Positions 27,958 to 37,843 of a DNA stretch of 64,000 nt are shown one piece after another. Numbering within the stretch: the first letter of the stretch is position 1; every line of letters starts with the position of its first letter. The position numbers and the translations under genes were made by a program. The stretch spans positions 738,862 through 802,861 of the forward strand of contig NZ_KB893650.1 of assembly GCF_000374105.1 (NCBI RefSeq), given 5' to 3'. The DNA is from Kangiella aquimarina DSM 16071 (GTDB lineage: Bacteria > Pseudomonadota > Gammaproteobacteria > Enterobacterales > Kangiellaceae). The notes beneath the pieces were generated by a model that did no database searches, had not been told where the DNA came from, and saw only the letters and a program-made list of their open reading frames with translations.

Positions 27958-28586
27958 TGGCTGATTTAAGTCAATATCAAGACTTTAATAATATTGGGTC
28001 GTGGCCTCTTCCAGGCAAAATCTTTGTTATCGTGGCTGTGATGCTGGTAGTGCTAGGTCTAGGTTATTACCTTGATACGAAAGATCAGGTTAGTGCCCTA
28101 GAGTCCGCACAGGTCAAAGAAACTCAATTAATTGAAGAGTTTAAGACAAAGTATAAGAAGGCTGCGAATTTACAGGCTTATCGTGATCAAATGGCTGAAA
28201 TGCAGGAAACCTTTAAAGGGTTATTGCAGCAGCTGCCACGAAATACAGAGATTCCAGGGTTGCTTGATGAAATATCATATGCGGCTACAGGTGCCGGGGT
28301 CGAACTTCTGTCACACAAGTACTTAGATGAAGTAAAGCAGGAGTTTTACATCGAGAAGCCAATTCAAATTTTAGCGACTGGAAGTTACCACCAAATTGCT
28401 GACTTTGTCAGTCGCATTTCTGGTTTGCCTCGAATTGTGACTTTGCATGATTTTAAAATTGAACCTGCACGTTCAGCTGCAAATAACAGAAGAGGCGCGC
28501 AACCGGATTCTGAGGGGGCAGAGCGCTTAAGCTTCAGTGTACTTGCCAAAACTTATCGTTATGAATCAGAGGATGAGCAGCAGTGA
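27957..28586 (+). CDS. pilO: Type IV pilus assembly protein PilO
   Basis: The partner of PilN in the inner-membrane alignment complex; 209 residues. There is one membrane helix (about 23-41), a coiled coil, then a periplasmic ferredoxin-like domain with LPRNTEIPGLLDEIS and the YHQIADFVSRISGLPRIVTL motif typical of the family. It overlaps pilN and pilP by 1-4 bases. Confidence 0.95.
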   Translation: MADLSQYQDFNNIGSWPLPGKIFVIVAVMLVVLGLGYYLDTKDQVSALESAQVKETQLIEEFKTKYKKAANLQAYRDQMAEMQETFKGLLQQLPRNTEIPGLLDEISYAATGAGVELLSHKYLDEVKQEFYIEKPIQILATGSYHQIADFVSRISGLPRIVTLHDFKIEPARSAANNRRGAQPDSEGAERLSFSVLAKTYRYESEDEQQ

Positions 28587-29143
28587 GTTACCGTAATAAC
28601 AAAATAGCAACCCTACTGGGGTTATCAGTAATGATGGGGATGCTTGCAGGTTGCGAGGATGCTGACTTGTCCAGCCTACAGGCACAGGTTCAACAGATAA
28701 AGAATGATACACCAACGAGTGTGCCACCGTTGCCGGAAGTGAAGCCCTATGAGCCATTCACATATTCTGCATCGGATATGCGTAGCCCGTTTGCTAGGCT
28801 TGATCCTGAGTTTGAAAGCAGATTACTGCAGATTGATGCGGACTGTGTTTCTGACGTTAAGCCGGATCCAAATAGGCGTAAAGATGAATTAGAAAAATAT
28901 GGTCTTGATGCATTGCAATATGTAGGCCTGATTTCCAATAACAAAGAGCACCGCGGTCTAGTTAAGATTTTGAGTGGTGACAGTGCAGGCGTAATACAAC
29001 CTGTTCATGAAGGTGAGTATCTTGGCTTAGATGATGGTCGCATCACTAAGATTGATAGCAACCAAATCACCATTGAAGCCATAGTTCCCAATGGTCGTGG
29101 GTGTTGGGAAGCTCGCACACAATACCTTGTCTTAGGGCAGTAG
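28583..29143 (+). CDS. pilP: Type IV pilus assembly lipoprotein PilP, GTG start
   Basis: A periplasmic inner-membrane lipoprotein connecting PilNO to the PilQ secretin. The 186 residues start with a GTG that overlaps the pilO stop (GTGA). A lipoprotein signal ends MLAGC (cysteine about residue 24), followed by a flexible stretch and a beta-domain containing RSPFARLD and a YVGLISNNKEHRGLVKI region like other PilP proteins. It is fourth in the pilMNOPQ order. Confidence 0.93.
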   Translation: MSYRNNKIATLLGLSVMMGMLAGCEDADLSSLQAQVQQIKNDTPTSVPPLPEVKPYEPFTYSASDMRSPFARLDPEFESRLLQIDADCVSDVKPDPNRRKDELEKYGLDALQYVGLISNNKEHRGLVKILSGDSAGVIQPVHEGEYLGLDDGRITKIDSNQITIEAIVPNGRGCWEARTQYLVLGQ

Positions 29144-29154
29144 GGGGCTGGACT

Positions 29155-31245
29155 ATGAAAAATACAAACCATTTATGGACAAACAAGTCACAATTGGGTA
29201 AATCGACTATGTTGACAAAGACTACTACATTTATGAAAAGTTGCTCGGTTTTTGCTTTCGCGATGCTTGCATCGTGGGGAGTGCACGCCAGCCAACTTGA
29301 AGCCATTAACTACAACGTGCTTCCAGGGGACAAGGTTCAGCTGAGAATGACTTACTCAGACGTTCCACCAACACCTCAGGAGTTTACAACTGCAAACCCT
29401 GCCAGAATCTCAATGGATTTTGAAGGTGTTGACTCAGGACTAGATTTTAAAACAAAGGAAATTGGTGTCGGCGTTGTTAACTCTGTAACCGCTATCCAGG
29501 CTCAAAATAGAACTCGAGTAGTTATTAATTTGTCTGAACTAGTTTCTTATAACAGCCAAATAGAAGGTTCTGATTATGTCATTACCTTGGAACAAGGTAG
29601 TGTTGCCTCAAATAGTGGTACAAAGCCCAGCCGGACATCAAGTTATAGCACAGATTCAGGTTATGATATCTCAAGCATAGATTTCCGTCGTGGAGTGAAT
29701 GGTGAAGGCCGAGTTCTTGTAAACCTTGGTAACCCAAGTGTTTCTGTAGACTTGCGTCAAGAAGGACGAACTGTAATTGCAGATTTCATGGGTGCAGATA
29801 TAGATCCAGCATTCATTCGTAGGTTAGATGTAATTGATTTTGGAACTCCTGCACAAATAGTCGAAACCACTTCTCGCGGTAATGCTGTTCGTTTAGCCAT
29901 TCGAGCAAATGATACTTTTGAATATTTGGCTTATCAGGCAAATAATCAATATACAATTGAATTGAAGCCTCTCACCCAGAAGGAAATTGAAAAACGTGAA
30001 CGTGAACAGCCTAAATATTCAGGTGAAAGACTCACGCTTCAGTTCCAGGATATGGATCTAAAGGCTATCTTACACACTTTGGGTGACTTTGCGGGTATCA
30101 ACATCGTTATCAGTGATGATGTCCAAGGCTCAATGGCTCTAAATTTGGTTAATGTACCTTGGGATCAGGCTTTGGATATTATCCTTAAATCGAAAGGTTT
30201 GGGTAAGCGACAAGATGGCAACGTCATGATGATTGCTCCTGCTGACGTAATTGCAGAACGCGAGCAACAGGAACTTGAGGCTAACAAGCAACAGGAAGAA
30301 CTGGCTCCACTTCGTACTGAGCTTATCCAAGTCAATTACGCCAAAGCACCAGAAATAGCCGCTATCTTAAAGTCCGGACTGGGTTCGGATGAAGGGCAGT
30401 CTGTTGGAGTTCTATCTGAGCGTGGCTCCGTGTCAGTTGATCAAAGAACTAACACTATATTAGTTCAAGACGTAGCAACCAAGTTGGAAGATGTTCGCCG
30501 TTTAGTCGCGCAGCTAGATATCCCGGTAAGACAAGTACTAATTGAAGCAAGAATTGTAACCGCAGATGATGGATTCGCTCGTGACCTTGGTTCTCGTTTT
30601 GGAGTCAGTGATGTCATGAACTCTGGTGAAGTTAATAGTGACTTTAATGTTAACTTACCAATTGCTAATCCTGCTGGCTCTTTAGGTCTGTCATTTGCTC
30701 GCTTACAAGACGGAATCGTAGTAGATATGGAGCTTTCGGCTCTTGAGTCCGAGAATCGTGGTGAAGTGGTAGCAAGTCCAAAGGTAATCACGGCGAATCA
30801 AAAAGAAGCATATATAAAAGCTGGTGAAGAGATTCCTTATCAGCAGAGCTCAGGTGGTGCTGGTGGTCAAACCACGATTCAATTCAAAGAAGCAGTACTT
30901 GAATTAAGAGTGACTCCTCAAATTACACCTGATGGGAATGTAATCTTAGACTTGAGAATCATTCAGGATACAAGAGGTGAGTCTTTAATTTTTGATGGTG
31001 TTGCCGCCGCTCCTGCAATTAATACTCAAGAAGTAGGTACTCAAGTGTTAGTTGAGAATGGTGAAACCATTGTTCTTGGTGGTATTTTCCAACACAGAAC
31101 GACTTACGACGAGTCTAAAGTACCATTGCTGGGTGATATACCTTTGCTGGGCTGGTTGTTCAAAAACACTCAGCGTGAGGACACCAAGCAAGAGCTGCTC
31201 ATATTCGTAACACCAAAAATTATTGAGCAGGGCTTGAAAAACTAA
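29155..31245 (+). CDS. pilQ: Type IV pilus secretin PilQ
   Basis: The outer-membrane secretin through which the pilus exits. From the ATG at 29155 it has 696 residues; this start has AGGGGG about 8 bp ahead, whereas the frame is open further up into pilP. The signal peptide hydrophobic core sits at about residues 30-44 after an unusually long n-region, so an internal ATG at 29209 is also possible. Two AMIN domains (about 50-260), a secretin/TonB short N-terminal domain (about 285-335), an N1 domain and the C-terminal secretin barrel (about 450-690, VPLLGDIPLLGWLF) follow. Confidence 0.96.
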   Translation: MKNTNHLWTNKSQLGKSTMLTKTTTFMKSCSVFAFAMLASWGVHASQLEAINYNVLPGDKVQLRMTYSDVPPTPQEFTTANPARISMDFEGVDSGLDFKTKEIGVGVVNSVTAIQAQNRTRVVINLSELVSYNSQIEGSDYVITLEQGSVASNSGTKPSRTSSYSTDSGYDISSIDFRRGVNGEGRVLVNLGNPSVSVDLRQEGRTVIADFMGADIDPAFIRRLDVIDFGTPAQIVETTSRGNAVRLAIRANDTFEYLAYQANNQYTIELKPLTQKEIEKREREQPKYSGERLTLQFQDMDLKAILHTLGDFAGINIVISDDVQGSMALNLVNVPWDQALDIILKSKGLGKRQDGNVMMIAPADVIAEREQQELEANKQQEELAPLRTELIQVNYAKAPEIAAILKSGLGSDEGQSVGVLSERGSVSVDQRTNTILVQDVATKLEDVRRLVAQLDIPVRQVLIEARIVTADDGFARDLGSRFGVSDVMNSGEVNSDFNVNLPIANPAGSLGLSFARLQDGIVVDMELSALESENRGEVVASPKVITANQKEAYIKAGEEIPYQQSSGGAGGQTTIQFKEAVLELRVTPQITPDGNVILDLRIIQDTRGESLIFDGVAAAPAINTQEVGTQVLVENGETIVLGGIFQHRTTYDESKVPLLGDIPLLGWLFKNTQREDTKQELLIFVTPKIIEQGLKN

Positions 31246-31265
31246 TCCCTCGTACCCAATTACTG

Positions 31266-31299
31266 AAAACCCAGGTATAATTCGCACGCCTGGGTTTTT
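31266..31299 (+). terminator. Terminator-like hairpin between pilQ and aroK
   Basis: Stem AAAACCCAGG / CCTGGGTTTT with a 13-base loop and U-run, 20 bp after pilQ. The loop contains TATAAT, which might serve as the -10 box of an aroK promoter, though no good -35 is visible. Confidence 0.7.
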
Positions 31300-31341
31300 G
31301 GTTTTTATCTGTTTTGGTAATCGAAGAGTTCAAAAAATACA

Positions 31342-31866
31342 ATGAAAGGTAAGCGCAATATCTTTTTAGTGGGACCAATGGGTGCCGGTAAAACAACAAT
31401 TGGCAAGCAGTTGGCCGAAATTCTTAAGCTTGAGTTTGTGGATAGTGACCATGAGCTTGAGGAACGTACGGGTGCGCCTATTGATTGGATCTTTGATATC
31501 GAAGGTGAAGATGGCTTTCGTAAAAGAGAAGAGGCCATACTGGAAGAGTTAACACAGCGTCAAGGCATTGTTCTAGCCACTGGAGGTGGTGCCATTGTTT
31601 CAGATAAGAGCCGAAACTTCCTGGCTGCAAGAGGCGTTGTTGTATATCTTGAGACATCAATTGAGCAGCAATTAGAAAGAACTCGTCGCGATAAACGTAG
31701 ACCATTAATTCAAAATGATAATCCACGCGAAACATTAGAAAGTCTGATGAAAGAGCGTGAGCCACTTTATCTGGAAATTGCAGATTTAACCGTAGCTACC
31801 AATATTAGCTCCGTGAAATCAGTGGCAAAAGAAATTGTTGAGTTAATGGAACAACCTATTGCTTAA
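31342..31866 (+). CDS. aroK: Shikimate kinase
   Basis: Phosphorylates shikimate at O3 in aromatic amino acid synthesis. The 174 residues contain Walker [15 protein letters not shown] (about 9-22), the shikimate-binding [18 protein letters not shown], the GGGA motif (ATGGGAIVS) and the lid RRDKRRPL. It is 12 bp ahead of aroB and follows pilQ, the standard gammaproteobacterial order. Confidence 0.97.
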   Translation: MKGKRNIFLVGPMGAGKTTIGKQLAEILKLEFVDSDHELEERTGAPIDWIFDIEGEDGFRKREEAILEELTQRQGIVLATGGGAIVSDKSRNFLAARGVVVYLETSIEQQLERTRRDKRRPLIQNDNPRETLESLMKEREPLYLEIADLTVATNISSVKSVAKEIVELMEQPIA

Positions 31867-31878
31867 AGTCATAAGCCA

Positions 31879-32961
31879 TTGAAATATATTGACTTATCTT
31901 TCGATTCAGAACCATTCACTTATAAGATTCTTATAGGCAAAGATCTTTTCAATAAAAAGGTCTTTGCTGATTCCTTAAAGGGCAACTCAGTTTTCATCGT
32001 TTCCAACGAAACGGTTGCACCACTTTATCTAGACCAGCTTAAACTTGCTCTATCCGACTATTCTGTATTTACCTATTTACTACCTGATGGAGAGCAGTAC
32101 AAGAGTTTAGAAGCCTGGCAAGAGCTGTTAAACGGCATGATTTCTGTAGGGCTACGTCGCAATGACACCATTGTGGCGCTTGGCGGAGGTGTTGTGGGAG
32201 ATATGGCAGGTTTTGCTGCAGCATGTCTCAATCGTGGTATGTCCATTATTCAGGTTCCTACAACTTTGCTGTCCCAGGTTGACTCTTCAGTGGGTGGAAA
32301 AACGGCAGTTAATCACCCGCTTGGTAAAAACCTGATTGGAGCTTTTCATCAACCTAGCCTGGTAGTATCTGATATCAAAACATTGGACACGCTCCCAGAG
32401 AGGGAGTTTTTAGCTGGTATTAGTGAAATCATTAAAGCAGCAATCATTGCTGACAGTGCCTTTTTTGAGTGGCTTGAAGAAAATGCGTTTCACATACTAG
32501 AGCATGATGAAAGTGCCTTGGTGACTATGATTGAAACCTCCTGTCGAATTAAAGCAGAGATAGTCGCAAAGGATGCTAAAGAAAAAGGTATTAGAGCCTG
32601 GTTAAATTTGGGGCATACCTTTGGTCATGCCATTGAAACATGTGCCGGATACGGCAAGCTATTACATGGCGAAGCGGTTGCCATTGGTATATGTCTGGCA
32701 GCAAAATTTAGTTCGTTTAAAAATAGCTTATCGGAAACAGATTTCGAACGAATAGTGGTAGTCATTCAAAAATTCGGTCTGCCAACCAAAATTCCTGGAT
32801 ATCTCAATGCAGCTGAATTAACCAGCGCCATGCGACTAGATAAAAAAAATACCAGTGAAAGCATTACCTTAGTTTTGCCAGAGAAAGTTGGTCAGGTTAT
32901 GATTGATAAAAATGTTTCTCTAAATGAGATCAATGAGTTTTTAACACAAGCGATGGATTAA
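31879..32961 (+). CDS. aroB: 3-dehydroquinate synthase, TTG start
   Basis: Converts DAHP to 3-dehydroquinate using NAD and a divalent metal. The 360 residues show DGEQYKSLEAWQ, the NAD-binding GGGVVGDMAGFAAA, and metal ligands in GISEIIKAA and LNLGHTFGHAIE plus HGEAVAIG. The start codon is TTG with a weak ribosome site, so expression may depend on coupling with aroK 12 bp upstream. Confidence 0.97.
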   Translation: MKYIDLSFDSEPFTYKILIGKDLFNKKVFADSLKGNSVFIVSNETVAPLYLDQLKLALSDYSVFTYLLPDGEQYKSLEAWQELLNGMISVGLRRNDTIVALGGGVVGDMAGFAAACLNRGMSIIQVPTTLLSQVDSSVGGKTAVNHPLGKNLIGAFHQPSLVVSDIKTLDTLPEREFLAGISEIIKAAIIADSAFFEWLEENAFHILEHDESALVTMIETSCRIKAEIVAKDAKEKGIRAWLNLGHTFGHAIETCAGYGKLLHGEAVAIGICLAAKFSSFKNSLSETDFERIVVVIQKFGLPTKIPGYLNAAELTSAMRLDKKNTSESITLVLPEKVGQVMIDKNVSLNEINEFLTQAMD

Positions 32962-32972
32962 TCCTAAAGACC

Positions 32973-34229
32973 ATGACACTCCAACTGGCAAAAAATAATA
33001 ATCCGTTTACTGCAGAACGCAGAGTTTTATTTCTTCCAGAGAGCTGGAAGAGATTGATTTCAGTGGTTCGACATAAGGCATTGAATGGCGGTTATACCCT
33101 AGTGGAAGGCGATTTTGGAGCTGGCAAAAGTACTTTTGGTTTAATTCTTGAAAAGCGACTTTTGCTCGATGAGTCTGTTGAATGTCAGCGAGTTCAGGTA
33201 CACCCATTAAGTACATTTGAGCAGATATATAATCAATTACCTGAAGAACGAACTAAGCCTTTAATTGTTGTAGTCGATGATGCACATGAGGCATCAACTA
33301 GCCTGTTAGTCCATCTGACAAAGCCGACCGACAATGTTTTCTGGTTATTATTAGGCGAAATAGGAACCAGTGAACGCTTATCTGATTTCTTTAATAACCA
33401 TGTCACACTGCCGCTATTCACAAAGCAGGACTGTTACCAATTCCTGCTAAAACAATTACATGATCAGCCTAAAATGATGCAGCTGTCGCAAATGCAGAGC
33501 GATACTATCTGGTATGCGTCAAAAGGTCTGCCAAAGCTGATAGTGGAAAATGCTGAAAAAAGCATGAAAAAGCTGGTAAGTGGTTATGAAAGCAATGAGT
33601 CTTTTGAGAAGGCAAGTAAAGGTTGGTGGACAACCGCAATACTAGCCGTTGCAGCTGTTGTCTTCATAATTGCACTAATTGTTACAGACTCTGATGAGCC
33701 ACAAAGCAATGACTTGCAAAACCAGCGATTGGAAGTGGTTCAAGAAAAGGTTACTGTTGAGGAGGACAAAATCGCAGAGTCGCCTCAAATAGACAGCAAA
33801 GAGAGTGAACCTTCTCTTGATGCAGAAAGTTCAGAAGAACAGCAGTTGGCTGAGGATAATCCGGTGAAAGACCCAATTGCTGAAATTGCATTATCTGAAC
33901 CGGAGCCTGCGACAGCAGAACTTGTTGTTGCTTCAAAACCAACTTTTGAACAATGGTTTGATGCACAATCCAGGGATCACTACAGTGTGCAGCTATATTC
34001 CAATACCCAGCGCGAGGCTGCAACTGAGTTTCAAAAAGCTTTAGACCTTGCCGATAGCTATGTATACAAAGCTAATGTCAACAATGAAGTGCGCTATAGA
34101 GTGCTGTGGGGCTCATACCTGACCCGTGCCGAAGCTGAGCAGGCTATCCTGTCACTACCGCCGCATATATTAAATCAGCAGCCCTGGATTAGACCTTTTT
34201 CTGCAATTGCGGCTGAGATAAGTCAGTAA
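32973..34229 (+). CDS. damX: SPOR-domain protein with AAA-type ATPase domain (DamX-like)
   Basis: A 418-residue bitopic membrane protein. The N-terminal half is a P-loop ATPase domain with Walker A GDFGAGKST (about 46-54) and a Walker B-like LIVVVDDAHE. A membrane helix (about 218-238) follows, then an acidic low-complexity linker (about 240-315) and a C-terminal SPOR domain (about 330-415) that would bind septal peptidoglycan. DamX in E. coli follows aroB, as here, and takes part in division. The intact Walker A suggests nucleotide binding. Confidence 0.85.
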   Translation: MTLQLAKNNNPFTAERRVLFLPESWKRLISVVRHKALNGGYTLVEGDFGAGKSTFGLILEKRLLLDESVECQRVQVHPLSTFEQIYNQLPEERTKPLIVVVDDAHEASTSLLVHLTKPTDNVFWLLLGEIGTSERLSDFFNNHVTLPLFTKQDCYQFLLKQLHDQPKMMQLSQMQSDTIWYASKGLPKLIVENAEKSMKKLVSGYESNESFEKASKGWWTTAILAVAAVVFIIALIVTDSDEPQSNDLQNQRLEVVQEKVTVEEDKIAESPQIDSKESEPSLDAESSEEQQLAEDNPVKDPIAEIALSEPEPATAELVVASKPTFEQWFDAQSRDHYSVQLYSNTQREAATEFQKALDLADSYVYKANVNNEVRYRVLWGSYLTRAEAEQAILSLPPHILNQQPWIRPFSAIAAEISQ

Positions 34230-34304
34230 AATATCATATTGGGCTGTTTTAGGTGTTTATAACCTTTATAATGGCGGCCATGACAACGGCTAACTGAAAA
34301 GACT

Positions 34305-35372
34305 ATGAGCCACCCGCTAAAAAACGATCGTTATATTAAAGCCTGTTTACAACAACCCGTTGATAGAACACCAATCTGGATGATGCGCCAGGCTGGACGC
34401 TATTTGCCAGAGTATCGTCAACTGAGAGCAGAAGCAGGCAGTTTCATGGACCTGTGTACCAATCCTGAATTGGCCTGTGAAGTCACGCTGCAACCACTTC
34501 GTCGTTACCCTTTAGATGCCGCCATTCTATTTTCAGATATTCTAACTATCCCTGACGCAATGGGCTTAGGTTTGTATTTTACGCCGGGTGAAGGTCCAGC
34601 TTTTCGCAAGCCCGTTAGAAGTGAAGCGGATGTCAAAGCATTGCCAATCCCTGACCCGTATCAGGAGTTGAAGTATGTGACTGATGCCGTATCAACCATT
34701 CGTCGTGAACTCAAGGGCGAAGTCCCCTTAATTGGTTTCTCAGGCAGCCCCTGGACGCTGGCAACTTACATGGTGGAAGGTGGCACTACTAAAAACTTCT
34801 CAGAAGTTAAAGGCTTAATGTACAAAGAGCCTGCGATTATGCATCAGCTTCTTGATAAGTTGGCAGACTCGATTATTGTATATTTGAATGCACAGGTTGA
34901 GTCAGGTGCTCAGGCGCTCATGATTTTTGATACCTGGGGTGGTGTTTTGAGTCCAAGGGATTATCAGGAATTTTCGTTACGCTATATGCAAAAAATTGTC
35001 GATGGCCTTAAGCGTGAACATGAGGGTCAACAGATACCTGTGACCTTATTTACTAAAGGTGGTGGAGCCTGGCTCGATATTATGGCGGCAACTGGTTGTG
35101 ACTGTCTTGGTGTTGACTGGACAACTGATCTGGCTGATGCGCGTGCTAAAGTTGCTGGAAAAGTTGCATTGCAAGGTAATATGGATCCCTCCATACTGTA
35201 TGCATCAGATGAACGAATTCGTGAAGAAGTAGCTACCATTTTGGCAAGTTACGGTAAAGGTTCTGGGCATGTATTTAACCTGGGCCATGGTATTCATCAA
35301 ACGGTAGAGCCAGAAAAAGCTGGCGTATTCATTCAATCAGTACATGAGTTGAGCAAGGCCTATCACACATAA
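34305..35372 (+). CDS. hemE: Uroporphyrinogen decarboxylase
   Basis: Decarboxylates uroporphyrinogen III to coproporphyrinogen III in heme synthesis. The 355 residues carry the signature [18 protein letters not shown] near the N-terminus, [15 protein letters not shown] with the catalytic Asp, and [26 protein letters not shown] and FNLGHGIHQ further along. It lies 75 bp after the damX-like gene, so it may be part of the same transcript or have its own promoter. Confidence 0.98.
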   Translation: MSHPLKNDRYIKACLQQPVDRTPIWMMRQAGRYLPEYRQLRAEAGSFMDLCTNPELACEVTLQPLRRYPLDAAILFSDILTIPDAMGLGLYFTPGEGPAFRKPVRSEADVKALPIPDPYQELKYVTDAVSTIRRELKGEVPLIGFSGSPWTLATYMVEGGTTKNFSEVKGLMYKEPAIMHQLLDKLADSIIVYLNAQVESGAQALMIFDTWGGVLSPRDYQEFSLRYMQKIVDGLKREHEGQQIPVTLFTKGGGAWLDIMAATGCDCLGVDWTTDLADARAKVAGKVALQGNMDPSILYASDERIREEVATILASYGKGSGHVFNLGHGIHQTVEPEKAGVFIQSVHELSKAYHT

Positions 35373-35389
35373 AAGCAAAGTGAAGTATT

Positions 35390-36364
35390 ATGCGCAAGGA
35401 AAGTGACTTTAACCCGCCATGGTGGCTCAGTAATCGTCACCTGCAAACATTCTGGGCTCCCTTGAGCCCGAAAATTCCTCTGCCCAATTTAGAGCGGCAA
35501 AGAGTTGAGCTTGATGATGGTGATTTTATAGATATCGACTGGCTCAATCCAAGCCGCCATGCACCAACTGTAGTACTGTTGCATGGCTTGGAAGGCGGAA
35601 TAGACTCTCCCTATTTACGCCGTATGCTGTTTAAAATTCACCAAAGACGCTGGCGAGGCGTTTTGGTTTATTGGCGTGGCTGTAGTGGTGAAATGAATCG
35701 ACTGGATAAAACCTATCATTCTGGTCGAAGTGAAGACCTGCATCAGGTTATGCAGCATATTCAGAATGAAAAAAATCCTGAAAAGCTATTTGTAGCGGGC
35801 TACTCATTAGGGGCGAACATTCTTTTGAAATGGCTTGGTGAGCAGGGTGATAGAGCCAATATCACTGCCGGTTGTGCGGTATCTACTCCGTTTAATTTAT
35901 CCGTTTGTGCTGACTCCATTGATCAGGGATTTTCAAAAATCTATAAGCATTACCTGTTGACCGCACTAAAACGGAAGATTGCCAGCAAGTTTACTGCTGA
36001 TGAATTGTTGAAAAAGCTTAATCTGACGCTGAAGGATTTGATGCTAATCGGTTCGTTCAGAGAGTTCGACAATCGAGTAACCTCACGATTAAACGAGTTC
36101 GACGATGCTGAGGATTATTACCGCACAGCATCCAGTATTTATTACTTGAAAACCATTACTAAGCCAGCTTTGGTGCTACATGCTGAAGATGATCCTTTCA
36201 TGTCGCCAGAAATCATTCCCAAAGATAAGCAGATGTCAGAAAGTCTTGAGCTAAGAGTCAGTGCTCATGGTGGTCATGTTGGGTTTGTTAATGAAGCTAG
36301 TCTATCGAACGCTAGTTTTTTCCTTGAAAAGACCATCCTCGATTACTTTGATCGGTTTCTGTAA
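35390..36364 (+). CDS. YheT-family alpha/beta hydrolase
   Basis: A 324-residue cytoplasmic alpha/beta hydrolase of the YheT/ABHD1-3-like family. It has an oxyanion region LLHGLEGGIDSPY, the nucleophile elbow GYSLGANIL (catalytic Ser about residue 143), an Asp in HAEDDPFM and a His in SAHGGHVGF, completing the triad. The N-terminal WWLSNRHLQTFW motif is typical of the family. The natural substrate is not established. It begins 17 bp after hemE. Confidence 0.88.
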   Translation: MRKESDFNPPWWLSNRHLQTFWAPLSPKIPLPNLERQRVELDDGDFIDIDWLNPSRHAPTVVLLHGLEGGIDSPYLRRMLFKIHQRRWRGVLVYWRGCSGEMNRLDKTYHSGRSEDLHQVMQHIQNEKNPEKLFVAGYSLGANILLKWLGEQGDRANITAGCAVSTPFNLSVCADSIDQGFSKIYKHYLLTALKRKIASKFTADELLKKLNLTLKDLMLIGSFREFDNRVTSRLNEFDDAEDYYRTASSIYYLKTITKPALVLHAEDDPFMSPEIIPKDKQMSESLELRVSAHGGHVGFVNEASLSNASFFLEKTILDYFDRFL

Positions 36365-36460
36365 GGACTGATATCTAAATCTGAAGTCTGAAAATTGCTT
36401 ATAGATTTCCATTCAAAATTTGCTATGCTGAATCCTCGACAAATAAGATGACGCAAGGCA

Positions 36461-37843
36461 ATGGAACAAGTCTTCAAAAATTTAAAACAAAAAGCATTTG
36501 AGCAGCCCTATCCAGAAGTTAAAGAGCGCCGTAAAGTCTTAAAGCAAATTAAGAAAATGCTCCTTAAAAATGAGGCAGTAATTATTGAAGCGATTAATAA
36601 AGACTTTTCCTATCGCGAACCATTCGAAACGCAAATTGCCGAGCTATTCCCGTCCATAAAAACCATTCAGCATGCCAGTAAACATTTATCTTCATGGGTA
36701 ATACCTGAGAAACGGAAAGTGAGTCTCTGGTTTAAACCAGCAACGGCTAAAGTTATGTATCAACCACTAGGGCTAGTTGGCGTTATAGTGCCCTGGAACT
36801 ATCCACTTTATTTAGCCATAGGCCCAATAGTCGCTGCTATTGCTGCTGGCAATCGAGTCATGACAAAGATGTCTGAGTTTACTCCCCATTTTAGTCAGCT
36901 GTTTGCTGAGTTGTGCGATAAATATGTTGATAATGATTGGCTGAATGTTGTGAACGGTGATGCACAGGTGGCCGCAGATTTTGCTGCTCTTCCCTTCGAC
37001 CATCTTCTGTTTACTGGTTCTACCGATATCGGAAAAAAAGTTATGGCAGCGGCCAGTAAAAATTTAACGCCTGTAACATTAGAGCTTGGTGGAAAATCAC
37101 CGACTATTATCGATCAGGGTTACCCTATAGAAAAAGCGGTTGAAAAGTTACTGTTTGGAAAGCTATTAAATTCAGGACAGACCTGCCTGGCTCCGGATTA
37201 CGTCTTTGTCCATAGTTCACATAAAAATTCATTTGTTAAAACTTGTCAGGACGTCGCCCAGAAATTTTATCCCGACTGGAAACGCGCACATTACACTGCA
37301 ATGATCAATAACAAACAGTGGGAGCGTCATCAGCAATTACTGGATGATGCTAAGGAAAAAGGCGCTGACTTGATTCCTCTGTTTCAAGAATCAGAAACAA
37401 CCGGACGAAAACAGCCTCCTCATCTGGTGTTGGGGGTTAATGATCAAATGTTAATCATGCAGCAGGAGATTTTTGGACCATCATTACCGGTAATATTTTT
37501 TGATTCTATAGATGGTGTTATAAAGTCCATCAATAGCCGTCCACGCCCATTGGCGCTCTATCTGTTATCTTATGACAAGAACCACTTCAAACGCCTGATG
37601 ATTGAGACCCACTCAGGGGGCGTGACGGTTAATGATACGATATTACATGTGAGTCAGGAAAACCTGCCATTCGGCGGTATAGGCCCTAGTGGTATGGGGC
37701 ATTACCACGGTATTGAAGGCTTCAAAACTTTTTCCCACGCTAAAAGTATCTTTAAGCAGTCTCGTATCGCCAGTTCCAAATTGATTTACCCGCCTTATGG
37801 CAAACTGAGCAAGTTTTTATATCGACTGATGAGAGGTCGATAA
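36461..37843 (+). CDS. Aldehyde dehydrogenase (coniferyl aldehyde dehydrogenase/ALDH3-like)
   Basis: An NAD(P)-dependent oxidation enzyme turning aldehydes into acids. The 460 residues resemble ALDH3/CalB-type enzymes. Seen are the cofactor motif GVIVPWNYPLYLAIGP, FTGSTDIGKKV, general base Glu in LELGGKSPTI (about 208) and nucleophile Cys in NSGQTCLAPDYV (about 242). Its basic C-terminal tail (YRLMRGR) may associate with the membrane, as in some long-chain ALDHs. It is translationally coupled (TAATG) to the Tat-type small subunit and then the GMC oxidase, so the three probably oxidise an alcohol through an aldehyde to an acid. Confidence 0.92.
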   Translation: MEQVFKNLKQKAFEQPYPEVKERRKVLKQIKKMLLKNEAVIIEAINKDFSYREPFETQIAELFPSIKTIQHASKHLSSWVIPEKRKVSLWFKPATAKVMYQPLGLVGVIVPWNYPLYLAIGPIVAAIAAGNRVMTKMSEFTPHFSQLFAELCDKYVDNDWLNVVNGDAQVAADFAALPFDHLLFTGSTDIGKKVMAAASKNLTPVTLELGGKSPTIIDQGYPIEKAVEKLLFGKLLNSGQTCLAPDYVFVHSSHKNSFVKTCQDVAQKFYPDWKRAHYTAMINNKQWERHQQLLDDAKEKGADLIPLFQESETTGRKQPPHLVLGVNDQMLIMQQEIFGPSLPVIFFDSIDGVIKSINSRPRPLALYLLSYDKNHFKRLMIETHSGGVTVNDTILHVSQENLPFGGIGPSGMGHYHGIEGFKTFSHAKSIFKQSRIASSKLIYPPYGKLSKFLYRLMRGR